From a bacterium (GTDB lineage: Bacteria > Planctomycetota > Planctomycetia > Pirellulales > Pirellulaceae), in the NCBI GenBank assembly GCA_030432015.1, contig JAUIHJ010000022.1:1-22261 (forward strand): a DNA stretch of 22,261 nucleotides, written 5' to 3'. The notes under the pieces are model-generated. The model was not told the origin of the DNA and ran no database searches. It saw only the letters and a program-made list of their open reading frames with translations. Positions within the stretch are counted from its first letter, which is position 1, and each line of letters opens with the position of its first letter. The position numbers and the translations under genes are program-made. Shown one piece after another: positions 6,378 to 14,824 of the stretch.

Positions 6378-7628
6378 TCAGTTGGATTCGATGATCGGTT
6401 TGACGGTGTCGGTCTCGGGAAATAACTTGACGAGCCAGCCGAGCGGTTGTTTGGGCACGGCCGGCTTGCGTCCGATTTGTTGCAGGCGTTGGCGAGCTCG
6501 ATCCGCAAACGGGGTTTCGGCGTAATCCTCGAGCAGCGATTCGTAATACAGTCGCGCCGCGCCATACTCGGAGCGGCGATCGAACCGTTGTCCCCGATCC
6601 CAGCGACGTTCGGCCAGCCGATATTGGATTTCGGCTCCAGCCTTCTTCAGGTACTCGGATTCGCCCTGAGCCTCGGCCGGAAATTGACGGTAGAGTTGCT
6701 TGAGCAGGATCTCCGCTTCGTTGAGTGCATTCGCGGAATAGTCCGATCCCTGGTAATTCTTCAGCTTTGATTTCAGGCCCAGGAAATGGGCGTCGAATTG
6801 AAATTCACTGCTCGGAAACGTCTTGCGGAGATCGGTGTAATAGTCGTCGGCCTTGAGAAAATCACCTTTCACCAAATGGGCGTTGGCAAGTGCCAGGGTG
6901 GCATCGTCGGCCAGCTTCCCGGTCGGGTCGTCCAGGCGAATCCGGTCGTAGATCCTCATTGCATGGCCGAAAGCGTCACGCTTAGGACGATCCGGATTTA
7001 CCAGGTTCCATTCATAGAAGGCCTGCGGATCGCTCCAATGGAGCTGGAGCCAGTAATCGGCGATCGCAAACCGTCGGGGTTGAACGCGATCCAGGTGGCG
7101 GGAATGCGAATGGTTCTTGAGCAGTTCTTCATACGCCAATTCGGCATCCCAGTAGCGATCGGCAAAGAAATAGCATTCACCGGTCATGAACAGCGCATCT
7201 TGTTGCAGCGTCGAGCCGGGCCAGTGCTTTGATGCTTCCTGGTACTTCTCCGCGGCTGCCACGAACTGACCTCGACTTTCCTTGGCGAGATCCTGCTCCT
7301 TGAGCGCGACGGCGTTCTGATAAATCGCTTCCGCTTCCTGCATCGCCTTGCGGGCCTTGGTGGCATCCGGACCAAAGCCCGTCAGGTCGCGGACCGTACC
7401 CGTCACATTACTCGGCGCGAATGATTCGATCGACAACGGATCGCGTGCGGCTGGCTCGGATTCATGGGAGACCGACGAGATGGGATTGCGGGCATCCTCT
7501 TGGATCTGCTGACGCGCTTGCTCGTACGAAGCCGTGGCTTCATCGCGGCGCCGGAATGCCGAACACCCGTACGTCGTCAATGTGGCGAGAGCACAGAGGC
7601 AGACAACCCAACAGCGTGATTCGTTCAT
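6378..7628 (-). CDS. BamD/YfiO-like TPR outer-membrane lipoprotein
   Basis: A 416-residue lipoprotein with tetratricopeptide-like helices, resembling BamD, the BAM-complex subunit that helps insert outer-membrane barrels. I start it at the ATG 7626-7628 (MNESRCWVV), which gives a hydrophobic signal peptide ending in TTYGCSAF, a loose lipobox. A start at 7670 would only add 14 residues before the signal peptide. TPR-type repeats are visible in AAAEKYQEASKHWPGS, then YFFADRYWDAELAYEELLKNH, KGDFLKADDYYTDLRKTFP, and near the C terminus YGAARLYYESLLEDYAETPFADRARQRL, each with the A/Y/L spacing of TPR helices. It is longer than classical BamD (about 245 residues). It is the first gene of an apparent operon with the LptE-like gene and folP. 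A general TPR protein is the alternative. Confidence 0.75.
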   Translation of the reverse strand: MNESRCWVVCLCALATLTTYGCSAFRRRDEATASYEQARQQIQEDARNPISSVSHESEPAARDPLSIESFAPSNVTGTVRDLTGFGPDATKARKAMQEAEAIYQNAVALKEQDLAKESRGQFVAAAEKYQEASKHWPGSTLQQDALFMTGECYFFADRYWDAELAYEELLKNHSHSRHLDRVQPRRFAIADYWLQLHWSDPQAFYEWNLVNPDRPKRDAFGHAMRIYDRIRLDDPTGKLADDATLALANAHLVKGDFLKADDYYTDLRKTFPSSEFQFDAHFLGLKSKLKNYQGSDYSANALNEAEILLKQLYRQFPAEAQGESEYLKKAGAEIQYRLAERRWDRGQRFDRRSEYGAARLYYESLLEDYAETPFADRARQRLQQIGRKPAVPKQPLGWLVKLFPETDTVKPIIESN

Positions 7629-7744
7629 CCGCAACACCAGGGGCTGGGAACCGTTTGACGATAGATTCATGCGAAAAGCACTAACGAGATAGGAATTCGT
7701 CGTACGCCGAAGAAAGGCCGGTGGCGCAGGACCGTGACCCAGCG

Positions 7745-7769
7745 CCTCGTCCGGTTCACCCCGACGAGG
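7745..7769 (-). other. Inverted repeat in the leader of the BamD-like operon
   Basis: CCTCGTC (7745-7751) and GACGAGG (7763-7769) are perfect inverted repeats around an 11-base loop. They lie between the promoter at 7788-7815 and the BamD-like start, so they would be transcribed in its leader. This could also be a weak terminator for the upstream porin gene, but no T-run follows. Confidence 0.35.
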
Positions 7770-7787
7770 AACTCGGCGTGGCGGAAC

Positions 7788-7815
7788 ACTATGCGACCAG
7801 CGGTCCGGACGTCAA
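7788..7815 (-). promoter_or_regulatory. Sigma-70-type promoter for the BamD-like/LptE-like/folP operon
   Basis: On the minus strand TTGACG (7810-7815, five of six) and CATAGT (7788-7793, four of six) are separated by 16 bases. The -35 box lies only about 15 bases beyond the porin stop. The leader before the BamD-like start would be about 150 bases. Confidence 0.5.
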
Positions 7816-7830
7816 GGGCAGAGTCTGCGG

Positions 7831-9312
7831 TCAAAAGATGTAGATGGCATCGATGGCGATTGTAAACTGGCTGTCGGAGGTAAAGTCCGCAAAGGGCGCC
7901 ACCCCGGTATCCGCAGACCAATCCCAACGCACTTCCGGCCGCACGGTCAAGTTGGCGTTGGGAACCCAGTTCGCCCCGAAAGTGGCATTGTGATAGGCCC
8001 CGGCGAACCCGGCGGCGGGTAGCCCCAACCCGCCGTTACGAACATACATGCTAGCGAGGCGGGCGCCGTCTGCGTCGCGAAACCACTCGTAGCGCATCCC
8101 AAGCCGCCATTGGTCGTTGAGGGCAAGGAAGAGATACTGGGTGATCCCGTACCAGGTTGCATCGTCGTTGGCCGCAAGCGCATTCTCCTGATAGGCCAGG
8201 TCGTGTTGCAGCACGTAGGCCAGTCGGTCGCTGATAGCGGTTTGCCAGACGACGCTGTACATCGACCTTTGGCCGCTGGTCGTGAAGCCGTCCGCCTGGC
8301 CCGAGATCGCGGTAATCCCCAGTGAAGAATTCCGACCCGCGAAGGCGATGCCACCCAAGAATGTCGCTTCGTCATTGATCCCATTGGTCGTGTTCCATTG
8401 GTTTACGACACCTGCCTGGACCGTCATCTGATCGCCTGTCCAACTGACCAGTCCACCGGAATGCGTTAACGGCTCGCCGTACTGCAGGGCATACGCGTGC
8501 GAGTGAAAAAAGTTGCTCGTCGCGGCGACCCCCTCATATCCGGCAATCGAATAGAAATGGCCCAACCGCACACGAAAGCGATTGCAAGCCAGGTCCACGT
8601 AGGCTTGCGGAATCGCCAGACCATAGAGGGCGGGGGCTCCGTTGGCGGCTGTCACGCCGTTCAACGCATTGTCGCCGCCTGGTTTCGTTTCTAAGCCATC
8701 CGACTGGACGAATATGTAGTCCGTGCCAAACAGCAGGTCGACGCGGCTGCCCCATGAGAGTCCGTCACCTGGGTTGTCCGGTGCACGCTGCAACGTCAGG
8801 TACAGTTGATTCAATTGAAGATCGTTGCGGTCGTTGAATGTCACCGGCCCGTTGAACCGGTTGGCTGGTTGGTCAGGATTGGCAGTCGCGCCAATGTCCA
8901 TGAATCCTGTCAACGACCAGCCGTCGGAAAGCGGTGGCAGCAAACGCCACGGTGCCAACTTGATCGCCTTGCCAGATCCCCAACTGTTGTGATCGAGATC
9001 GTCAGGCGCGAGTTTCAAATCGGAACGATACCACTCGGTGAAGGCGTTGCCGCCGGGCATTCCCGGCGGAGTAATCGCCGGCAAACGAGCTAAGCGGGGT
9101 TCGCCGCCGACCGGCGCCGTTACAACGGGTCGGTCGAACAGGGGCTCGCCCACCGCCGGCGCACCGACCGACCGAGGTGCTAGCGGTTGGGGTGCTAGCG
9201 ATTGGGGTGCTAGCGGTTGGGGCGCGATCCAATCGATGTGTTGTCCCTCGGCAGCGTTGCAGCACGCCCCGCAAAGGATCGCGCCAATCGCCAGATGCCT
9301 GATCAACTCCAT
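7831..9312 (-). CDS. BBP2-like outer-membrane beta-barrel porin
   Basis: A 493-residue outer-membrane protein of the type annotated as putative beta-barrel porin 2 in planctomycetes. From the ATG at 9310-9312 it begins with a signal peptide (MELIRHLAIGAILCGACCNA). Next comes a Pro/Ala-rich segment with repeated LAPQ units, then a long region of alternating amphipathic strands. Characteristic parts are WSLTGFMDIGATANPDQPANRFNGP, the strand VDLLFGTDYIFVQ, IPQAYVDLACNRFRVRLGHFYSIAGYEG, and a C-terminal aromatic residue in FTIAIDAIYIF, the usual signal for the BAM machinery. The longer upstream frame lacks a signal peptide at its start. A GGCGAG-like site lies 11 bases upstream. The transported substrate cannot be told from sequence. 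It stands alone between two operons on the same strand. Confidence 0.85.
   Translation of the reverse strand: MELIRHLAIGAILCGACCNAAEGQHIDWIAPQPLAPQSLAPQPLAPRSVGAPAVGEPLFDRPVVTAPVGGEPRLARLPAITPPGMPGGNAFTEWYRSDLKLAPDDLDHNSWGSGKAIKLAPWRLLPPLSDGWSLTGFMDIGATANPDQPANRFNGPVTFNDRNDLQLNQLYLTLQRAPDNPGDGLSWGSRVDLLFGTDYIFVQSDGLETKPGGDNALNGVTAANGAPALYGLAIPQAYVDLACNRFRVRLGHFYSIAGYEGVAATSNFFHSHAYALQYGEPLTHSGGLVSWTGDQMTVQAGVVNQWNTTNGINDEATFLGGIAFAGRNSSLGITAISGQADGFTTSGQRSMYSVVWQTAISDRLAYVLQHDLAYQENALAANDDATWYGITQYLFLALNDQWRLGMRYEWFRDADGARLASMYVRNGGLGLPAAGFAGAYHNATFGANWVPNANLTVRPEVRWDWSADTGVAPFADFTSDSQFTIAIDAIYIF
9176..9225 (-). repeat. 15-bp tandem repeat encoding LAPQP units in the porin
   Basis: Three near-identical 15-base units of the form GGGTGCTAGCGGTTG occur in a row, with one base change in the middle copy (CGATT), plus partial flanking units. 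On the coding strand they encode repeated LAPQP/LAPQS/LAPRS, directly after the signal peptide. The unit is in frame, so copy-number change would lengthen or shorten the linker without breaking the gene. Confidence 0.8.
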
Positions 9313-9536
9313 CAACTTGAACTCGCCTTGCCCAACTGCAGTTGCTTGTGCCGTAGCGGCGCAAGAGCATCCGAAATGCGAGCGCACTGACCATGGATAT
9401 CGACCCGGACAGGCCGTTCCATCGCCTGAACGATGACTGAATGCGCCATTTTCGAAGTTCTGATGACGCGACTCAGTCAAACTTTACCGGTTAGTGAACT
9501 GGGGGCAACCTCGCACGGTTGTCGTCGGTGGAGGGT

Positions 9537-9566
9537 GCCAGGCCGGCAAGCGTTTCCGGCCCTGGC
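9537..9566 (-). terminator. GC-rich hairpin 21 bases after the CBS-protein stop
   Basis: GCCAGG (9537-9542) pairs with CCTGGC (9561-9566) and CCGG (9543-9546) with CCGG (9556-9559), with a one-base bulge and a 9-base loop. It starts 21 bases after the last stop of the phoH operon on the minus strand. No T-run follows, as with the hairpin after the tatA pair. Confidence 0.5.
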
Positions 9567-9586
9567 GCGCCAGAGCAGATGCCCGC

Positions 9587-10870
9587 TCACTGGGGCAGGG
9601 TTTCGACGAGCAGCCGTTCGACCCGGCGGCGCGTCGCCGCAACAATGGTGACCTTGGCGCCGTCTGCTAGCACCGTCTCGCCAACTTTGGGAATTCGCCC
9701 CAGTTCATGAATCACGAAGCCGGCAATCGTGTCGTACTCATCAGGCTCCGGCAAGGCGAGCCCGAGGCGGTCGTTGACGTCGTTGACATGAGCAATCCCC
9801 ATGACCTCGGCAGTTGAGGCGTCGACAATCCGAATCAGTGCTTCTTCGTCCTTGTCCGACTCATCAACGATTTCACCAACGATCTCTTCCAAGACATCTT
9901 CGATTGTCACCACGCCGGCAACGGACTGGTATTCGTCCACCACCACGGCGAGATGGTTTCGGGTATGCAGGAAGTCCCGCAGGAGTTCATTCAGCGGTTT
10001 GGTCGTCGGAACGAACCACGGTTCGCGCAACAATTCGCGCGTGGACTTGCGTTGGTCGAGTTGAAGCGGCAATTCGGATAAGAGGTCCTTGACGTACAGC
10101 ACGCCAATGATGTGGTCCACCGGTCCGTCGAAAACCGGAAACCGAGTTCGCCCGGCATCTACGACATAACGCAAGACTTCGTTCCATTCGGCAGTTACGT
10201 CAAGGGCATCCATATTGTGGCGCGGCGTCATGATATCGGAAACATCCGCATCGGCGAGTTCAATCACGCCTTCGATCATTTCGCGCGCATCCGGCTCCAG
10301 CACACCGTCGTGTTGCCCTTCGGTAACGAGCGAGCGGATTTCGTCCTCGAAGGCTTCCTCTTCTTCGTCGTCCGTTTCTGGCCGATCGGCCAGGCGCCTT
10401 ACCAACGCGTCAATCATGGCTGGACCCACGGTCAGCGGCCAGACCAACCGCGATGTCCACCGCAAGGGATGCCAAAGATGGAACAGGAAAGCCGACGAAC
10501 ATAATTCGGCAATAGCCCATGGAATCCAGATGGCCAACGCCAAGGCCACGATCGACATCAGGGTTGCCCCGGCAGCAAAGAGCAACGGCGTAACCGTTTG
10601 GGGCGGCCCCGCCTGGTGAAAGAGCCACGGCGCGGCGGCCGCGATGGCAATCACCAGGGCGACGAACTGAAGGCTCTCCAGCCCCACCCGTGCTTGCTCG
10701 TAGTGATCCAGAATATGCCCGAAGCGATCCAGCCGATTTCTTTTTCGGCAATAGGACTCGAGATCGCTGCGCGAGAATTCATTGAGGACTTTGGCGGCGA
10801 CAGCCGCCATGGCTGCGACAACCGTCGCTACGACGGCAATTGCCAACAAGGTCGCTGTGGACAAGTTCAC
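9587..10870 (-). CDS. CorC/HlyC-type CBS-domain membrane protein
   Basis: A 427-residue protein of the CNNM/CorC family, linked in the literature to magnesium or cobalt efflux, often called hemolysin family. The N-terminal 170 residues hold several hydrophobic segments (for example LLAIAVVATVVAAMAAVAA and IVALALAIWIPWAI). A charged linker (DDEEEEAFEDE) follows, then two CBS motifs: DIMTPRHNMDALDV to FPVFDGPVDHIIGVLYVKDLL, and HLAVVVDEYQSVAGVVTIEDVLEEIVGEI. A C-terminal CorC_HlyC domain (IAGFVIHELGRIPKVGETV) completes it. The membrane part is weaker than usual for DUF21. I chose GTG at 10868-10870, giving a GTGA overlap with the ybeY stop. A TTG at 10862-10864 is a real alternative, because GGAAAGG lies five bases before it. 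It is the last gene of the phoH operon. Confidence 0.85.
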   Translation of the reverse strand: MNLSTATLLAIAVVATVVAAMAAVAAKVLNEFSRSDLESYCRKRNRLDRFGHILDHYEQARVGLESLQFVALVIAIAAAAPWLFHQAGPPQTVTPLLFAAGATLMSIVALALAIWIPWAIAELCSSAFLFHLWHPLRWTSRLVWPLTVGPAMIDALVRRLADRPETDDEEEEAFEDEIRSLVTEGQHDGVLEPDAREMIEGVIELADADVSDIMTPRHNMDALDVTAEWNEVLRYVVDAGRTRFPVFDGPVDHIIGVLYVKDLLSELPLQLDQRKSTRELLREPWFVPTTKPLNELLRDFLHTRNHLAVVVDEYQSVAGVVTIEDVLEEIVGEIVDESDKDEEALIRIVDASTAEVMGIAHVNDVNDRLGLALPEPDEYDTIAGFVIHELGRIPKVGETVLADGAKVTIVAATRRRVERLLVETLPQ

Positions 10871-11370
10871 CTTTCCGTCAGGTTTTCCGGGGCCGCCGCG
10901 TCGTCGGCACCGATGCGAGCCTCGCCACGCGGATCGGCACATTGCGGATTGCGGCCCAACTCCTGCAGGTAGTGCATTTCCTTGCGACGCATCCGGCCAC
11001 GATCGACGTCCGAATGGTCATCGTAGCCGGTCAGGTGCAGGGTTCCGTGGATCACGTAAAGCAGCAATTCGTCAACCGCGGTCCACTTAAACTCGGCGGC
11101 CCGCTCGATGGCCATCGCCGCGCTGACGATCACTTCGCCTTCCAGGTGGCCATCAGTTTCATCGAGCAGGAAGCTGAGGACGTCGGTATGGTAGTCGTGA
11201 TTCAAGTAGCGACGATTCAGTTCGCGCATGGCGACGTCGTCAACCAGGGCAATGCTAATCGTCGCCTGGGTCACGGACTCGCCGTTCAAAACGGCGGAGA
11301 CGGTCCGCCGCACCAGGTCCGCGTTGATCATGAGGGCCGACTGTTCATTGCAAACGTCTACACTAATCAC
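10867..11370 (-). CDS. ybeY: Endoribonuclease YbeY (16S rRNA 3'-end maturation)
   Basis: In bacteria YbeY is a zinc-dependent single-strand endoribonuclease needed for 16S rRNA 3' processing and ribosome quality control. The 167-residue product carries NHDYHTDVLSF near residues 58-67 and the metal-binding motif HGTLHLTGYDDHSD at 108-121. His108 and His112 are the expected first two ligands. The third ligand is normally a His right after GYD; here a second Asp is inserted, so the third is D118 or H119. The C-terminal 25 residues are extra and low-complexity. The start is a GTG at 11368-11370 (MISVDVCNEQ) without a clear ribosome site, and an in-frame ATG lies 13 codons later. It follows pgpH after 43 bases and overlaps the next gene by four bases, which suggests translational coupling. 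Confidence 0.93.
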   Translation of the reverse strand: MISVDVCNEQSALMINADLVRRTVSAVLNGESVTQATISIALVDDVAMRELNRRYLNHDYHTDVLSFLLDETDGHLEGEVIVSAAMAIERAAEFKWTAVDELLLYVIHGTLHLTGYDDHSDVDRGRMRRKEMHYLQELGRNPQCADPRGEARIGADDAAAPENLTER

Positions 11371-11413
11371 GTGACTGTTCGAATCAGAATGAGGTGGGAG
11401 AATCTGACCACGG

Positions 11414-13768
11414 CTACGCCGGCTGCTGCTGACTCGGATACTTCACGCGACCATGGTAGACCGCCGTGAGTGATTTTACCAAGCTTTGTTCGATCTTGTG
11501 CAGTTCCTGTAACGTTAAACCACATTCCTGAAATTGGTTATCGAGCAGGCGTTTCATCACCAGATCGCGGACGACATGTTCGATGCGCGATGGCGCCGGA
11601 TCGGTCAGGGAACGGCAGATGCTCTCGGAGGCGTCAGCGAGCATGAGCACACCGTTTTCTTTGGTTTGAGGCTTGGGTCCGGGATAGCGAAAACTGCTCT
11701 CGTCCACCTTCCTCAGGTCGGGGTTCTCCTCGCTCTGCTTCGCCGCCGCGCGATAGAAGAATTCGACAAGCGTCGTGCCGTGATGCTGTTCGATGAAGTC
11801 CACGATGGAGCGTGGGAGATGGTGCTGGCGTGCCAGGTCAGCGCCATCCTTGACATGCGCGATAATCACCAAGGTGCTCATCGCCGGCACCAGCGAGTCA
11901 TGGCGATTGCCCTGCCCACCTTGGTTTTCCACAAAGTAGGCAGGCTTGAGCATCTTGCCGATGTCGTGAAAGTAAGCGCCCACACGCACCAGCAGGCCGT
12001 TGGCGCCGATCGCGTCGGCAGCGGCTTCGGCAATGGAGGCGACCGTGATCGAATGATTGTAGGTTCCCGGTGCGCGGCGTACGAGCTCCTGCAACAGGGG
12101 ATGCGCAACGTCACCCAATTCCAACAAGCTGAGATCGGTCTGAACGTCAAATAACCGTTCAATAAACGGCAACAACCCGGTCATCAAAATTCCGGCCAGG
12201 AACGTGCAGAATCCCAACCACGCGGCACCCAGCATCAAACGCAGCAGGAACGAATCCTGCACCCAGGTTTCCGAATCGAGGGGAGCGTTGGTCAATCCGG
12301 ACCATCCATAGGACTGCCCCGTCAGCGTTCCAACGCCGACGGTTGTCATCACCGTGATCACGGCCGCCCCGAGGCCAACGTAAATCAGCTTGGTGCGACT
12401 GCGGATCCGGCCCAGCAGCAAGATCGAGGCCGCCATGGCCCCCACGAGAATCACAAAATCGGCCAATCCCTGGCCCAGGGAGAGGGTGACCGCCAAGGCG
12501 ACCGCGGTCGACAACAGCAGGGCAAGTTCGCGGCCGTACGCGATCGTTACGGTTACGCCGAACAGAACCAGGGGAACCAATTCAGCTCGCCACTGATCGC
12601 TGGAGGTCAGGACGCACAGCGCGACGGTGAAGGTGACCAGAGCCAGCATCGTGGCCAGTCGGCGAAGTTCCATCGCCAAGGGGCGGTGATGATAAAAAAT
12701 ATAGGTCCCGCAAAGCAGGTACAAAGCGCAGAACATCCCCAGATCCGCCAGCGAATGGCGGGCCATCTGCGTGAGATTCATCTCCCTGATCAGGCTCTTG
12801 TGTTCGAGCCGCAACAGATCAATGTGCTCTTTGGTGAGCGGCTTGCCCCCCTTCACCAGCAGGACACCGGGGCGGTAGTCGATCGCGGCGTCCTCGACGC
12901 GCGCCGCCGCCTCGTCGCGCGAGAGATCCGTCGCTTCACGGTCGATCGTCAGCGTCGTGGGGAGCTTTTTGTTGGTGACCCAGGTAAAGATCAGGTGGGC
13001 GACCGTTTTCAAATGATTTTCCGGGATGCCCACGATCTTGAGTTCGCGTTGGAGGTCGTCCTCGAACTTGGCCATGGCTTCGTTGACTCGTACGTCCCTT
13101 ACCTCCACGCGGCGGACGGCACGCGGCTGGTCAACGTTGTGAACCTGAATCGCGGTTTGGCTGCCTTCATTCAGCTCGTGCTGGAGGCTCGCCAGCAAGC
13201 CATCGCGTTCAAACTTTTCGAACGCCCCCTGGACGGCGCGTTCAAAGCGTGCCAACTCGGGATCATCGGCCAGGGCCTCGCGGAATTCGATAAACAGCAG
13301 CTCTTCATTCTCGTCATTGGCCCCTTTTTTGACCGTGGAAAATTCCGGCCAGACCTTGGGCGAGTCCTCACGCAACTGTGCGAATGACTCGGCGTTGATA
13401 ATCTGGAAAACGCTGTCCTTCAGAGCGGTGCGAAATTCGATAAGTGGCTGGCGATTGTGGACATAGACGCACAACGCCTGGCTCCGCGCAGCCTGCTTGC
13501 GGTTTGTCGTCTCGACAGGATCGAACTTGCTAAACGTCGCTCGTGCCATAATGTCACGTGACGGCGTGTAGCCCGCGCGAAAGGGAAAGCGGGGCGCCCA
13601 GGCAGCGGTGACGGCCCACATGACCAGCGCGGCGAACAGACAGAGCGCAAATCGCAGCAAGACATCGCCCCGGCGCAATGCGTCCCAGGACCGCGCCAGT
13701 TGGCCGGGCGGCAGGCGTAACCCTGCGACAAGGTCGGAGCGTGTTCGCGGTTGATGACCGTTTGACAT
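11414..13768 (-). CDS. pgpH: 7TM-HD phosphodiesterase of the PgpH family
   Basis: Homologues in Listeria and Bacillus are membrane c-di-AMP phosphodiesterases. The 784-residue protein has one N-terminal membrane segment (about 38-57), a long extracytoplasmic domain (about 60-335, 7TMR-HDED type), a group of seven or so hydrophobic helices (about 340-535) and a cytoplasmic HD domain. HD-domain residues visible are H572 in GTYNHSITVA, H601-D602 in YFHDIGK, H638 in AHVKDG and the QHHGTTLVEFFY motif at 661-672. YFVENQ and NRHDSLVP also match the family. The ATG at 13766-13768 lies nine bases after the phoH stop, so the two are probably coupled. No diadenylate cyclase is in the window, so c-di-AMP as substrate is inferred from the family. 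Confidence 0.92.
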   Translation of the reverse strand: MSNGHQPRTRSDLVAGLRLPPGQLARSWDALRRGDVLLRFALCLFAALVMWAVTAAWAPRFPFRAGYTPSRDIMARATFSKFDPVETTNRKQAARSQALCVYVHNRQPLIEFRTALKDSVFQIINAESFAQLREDSPKVWPEFSTVKKGANDENEELLFIEFREALADDPELARFERAVQGAFEKFERDGLLASLQHELNEGSQTAIQVHNVDQPRAVRRVEVRDVRVNEAMAKFEDDLQRELKIVGIPENHLKTVAHLIFTWVTNKKLPTTLTIDREATDLSRDEAAARVEDAAIDYRPGVLLVKGGKPLTKEHIDLLRLEHKSLIREMNLTQMARHSLADLGMFCALYLLCGTYIFYHHRPLAMELRRLATMLALVTFTVALCVLTSSDQWRAELVPLVLFGVTVTIAYGRELALLLSTAVALAVTLSLGQGLADFVILVGAMAASILLLGRIRSRTKLIYVGLGAAVITVMTTVGVGTLTGQSYGWSGLTNAPLDSETWVQDSFLLRLMLGAAWLGFCTFLAGILMTGLLPFIERLFDVQTDLSLLELGDVAHPLLQELVRRAPGTYNHSITVASIAEAAADAIGANGLLVRVGAYFHDIGKMLKPAYFVENQGGQGNRHDSLVPAMSTLVIIAHVKDGADLARQHHLPRSIVDFIEQHHGTTLVEFFYRAAAKQSEENPDLRKVDESSFRYPGPKPQTKENGVLMLADASESICRSLTDPAPSRIEHVVRDLVMKRLLDNQFQECGLTLQELHKIEQSLVKSLTAVYHGRVKYPSQQQPA

Positions 13769-13777
13769 GTGGACTTG

Positions 13778-14740
13778 CTAGCGGCGCGACTTCTTGGAAC
13801 TGCCCCGCGGCGTCTCCTCGTAGGCGTTGACAATGTCCTGCACCAATCGATGCCGAACGATGTCCGCCTTGGACAATTGGACTTGAGCGATCCCACGAAT
13901 ATCGCGCAACCGCGCCAACGCATCGACGAGCCCACTACGAGCATGAGGCGGCAGATCGACTTGAGTGGTGTCTCCCGCGACAACGATCCGCGATCCTTCG
14001 CCCATTCGTGTCAGGAACATTTTCATTTGGGCAACGGTCGAATTTTGTGCCTCGTCTAAGATGATGAAGGCGGAATTCAAGGTCCGCCCACGCATATACG
14101 CCAAGGGCACGACTTCAATCACGTCCTGCTCCATGAATCGCTGGATTTGATCGTAGTCGACCATTTCATGCAAGGCGTCCAGCAGCGGACGCAGGTACGG
14201 ATTGATTTTTGCTTGCAGGTCCCCCGGCAAGAACCCCAAACTCTCACCCGCCTCCACAGCCGGTCGAACCAGCACGATTTTGCGGATTTCCCGGTTTTTC
14301 AGGGCCTCAACCGCCATGGCAACGGCCAGGTAGGTCTTGCCGGTACCCGCGGGACCAAGCGAAAAGACGACGTCATGTTTTCGTATCGCCTCAATATAGC
14401 GTGCCTGGCCGGCACTCCGCGGCTTGATCGACCGTGTCACCTGAATGACATCAATGGTCGGGTGGTCCTCGCGATCGTCCTGGCCCACGATGTTGGCGAT
14501 GATTCGGGCCACGTCGCTTTCGTCCACGGAGCCGCGACGCTCGACCAGCGACTTCAGCTGCTCCAACACTTCGGTCGCGCACGCGACCGCCGCGTCGTCC
14601 CCTATCACCTGCACCTCCCCGTCGCGGTGAGTGATGGAAACATCCAACGCCTCACGCACCAATTTGAGATGCTGGTCACAGGTGCCAAACAGTGACAGAA
14701 CCAACTCGGGCTTAACCAGCGATAGCGTAGCTTGAGTCAT
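13778..14740 (-). CDS. phoH: PhoH-family ATPase
   Basis: PhoH/YbeZ proteins are cytoplasmic P-loop ATPases related to the N-terminal half of RecD-type helicases and are linked to RNA metabolism together with YbeY. From the ATG at 14738-14740 the product is 320 residues. The N-terminal 90 residues form a KH-like part, then Walker A GPAGTGKT at 129-136, VLVRPAVEAGESLGFLPGD, and Walker B FIILDEAQN at 225-233, followed by GEGSRIVVAGDTTQVDLP. A GTG at 14777-14779 with AGGA eight bases upstream would add 13 residues, but the predicted transcription start falls on that AGGA, so I prefer the ATG. It is the first gene of phoH-pgpH-ybeY-CBS, an order conserved for the first three in many bacteria. Confidence 0.95.
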   Translation of the reverse strand: MTQATLSLVKPELVLSLFGTCDQHLKLVREALDVSITHRDGEVQVIGDDAAVACATEVLEQLKSLVERRGSVDESDVARIIANIVGQDDREDHPTIDVIQVTRSIKPRSAGQARYIEAIRKHDVVFSLGPAGTGKTYLAVAMAVEALKNREIRKIVLVRPAVEAGESLGFLPGDLQAKINPYLRPLLDALHEMVDYDQIQRFMEQDVIEVVPLAYMRGRTLNSAFIILDEAQNSTVAQMKMFLTRMGEGSRIVVAGDTTQVDLPPHARSGLVDALARLRDIRGIAQVQLSKADIVRHRLVQDIVNAYEETPRGSSKKSRR

Positions 14741-14796
14741 ACATTTGCGGCACGTATCTGACACGGCCGCGTCCAACACGAACTAGATCCTAAACA

Positions 14797-14824
14797 ACTA
14801 TAGCCAATCTTTGACGCCTGACAG
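14797..14824 (-). promoter_or_regulatory. Sigma-70-type promoter for the phoH operon
   Basis: On the minus strand CTGTCA (14819-14824, four of six) and TATAGT (14797-14802, five of six) are 16 bases apart. Transcription would start near 14790, about 50 bases before the phoH ATG. It lies in the gap between two divergently transcribed units. Confidence 0.55.
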
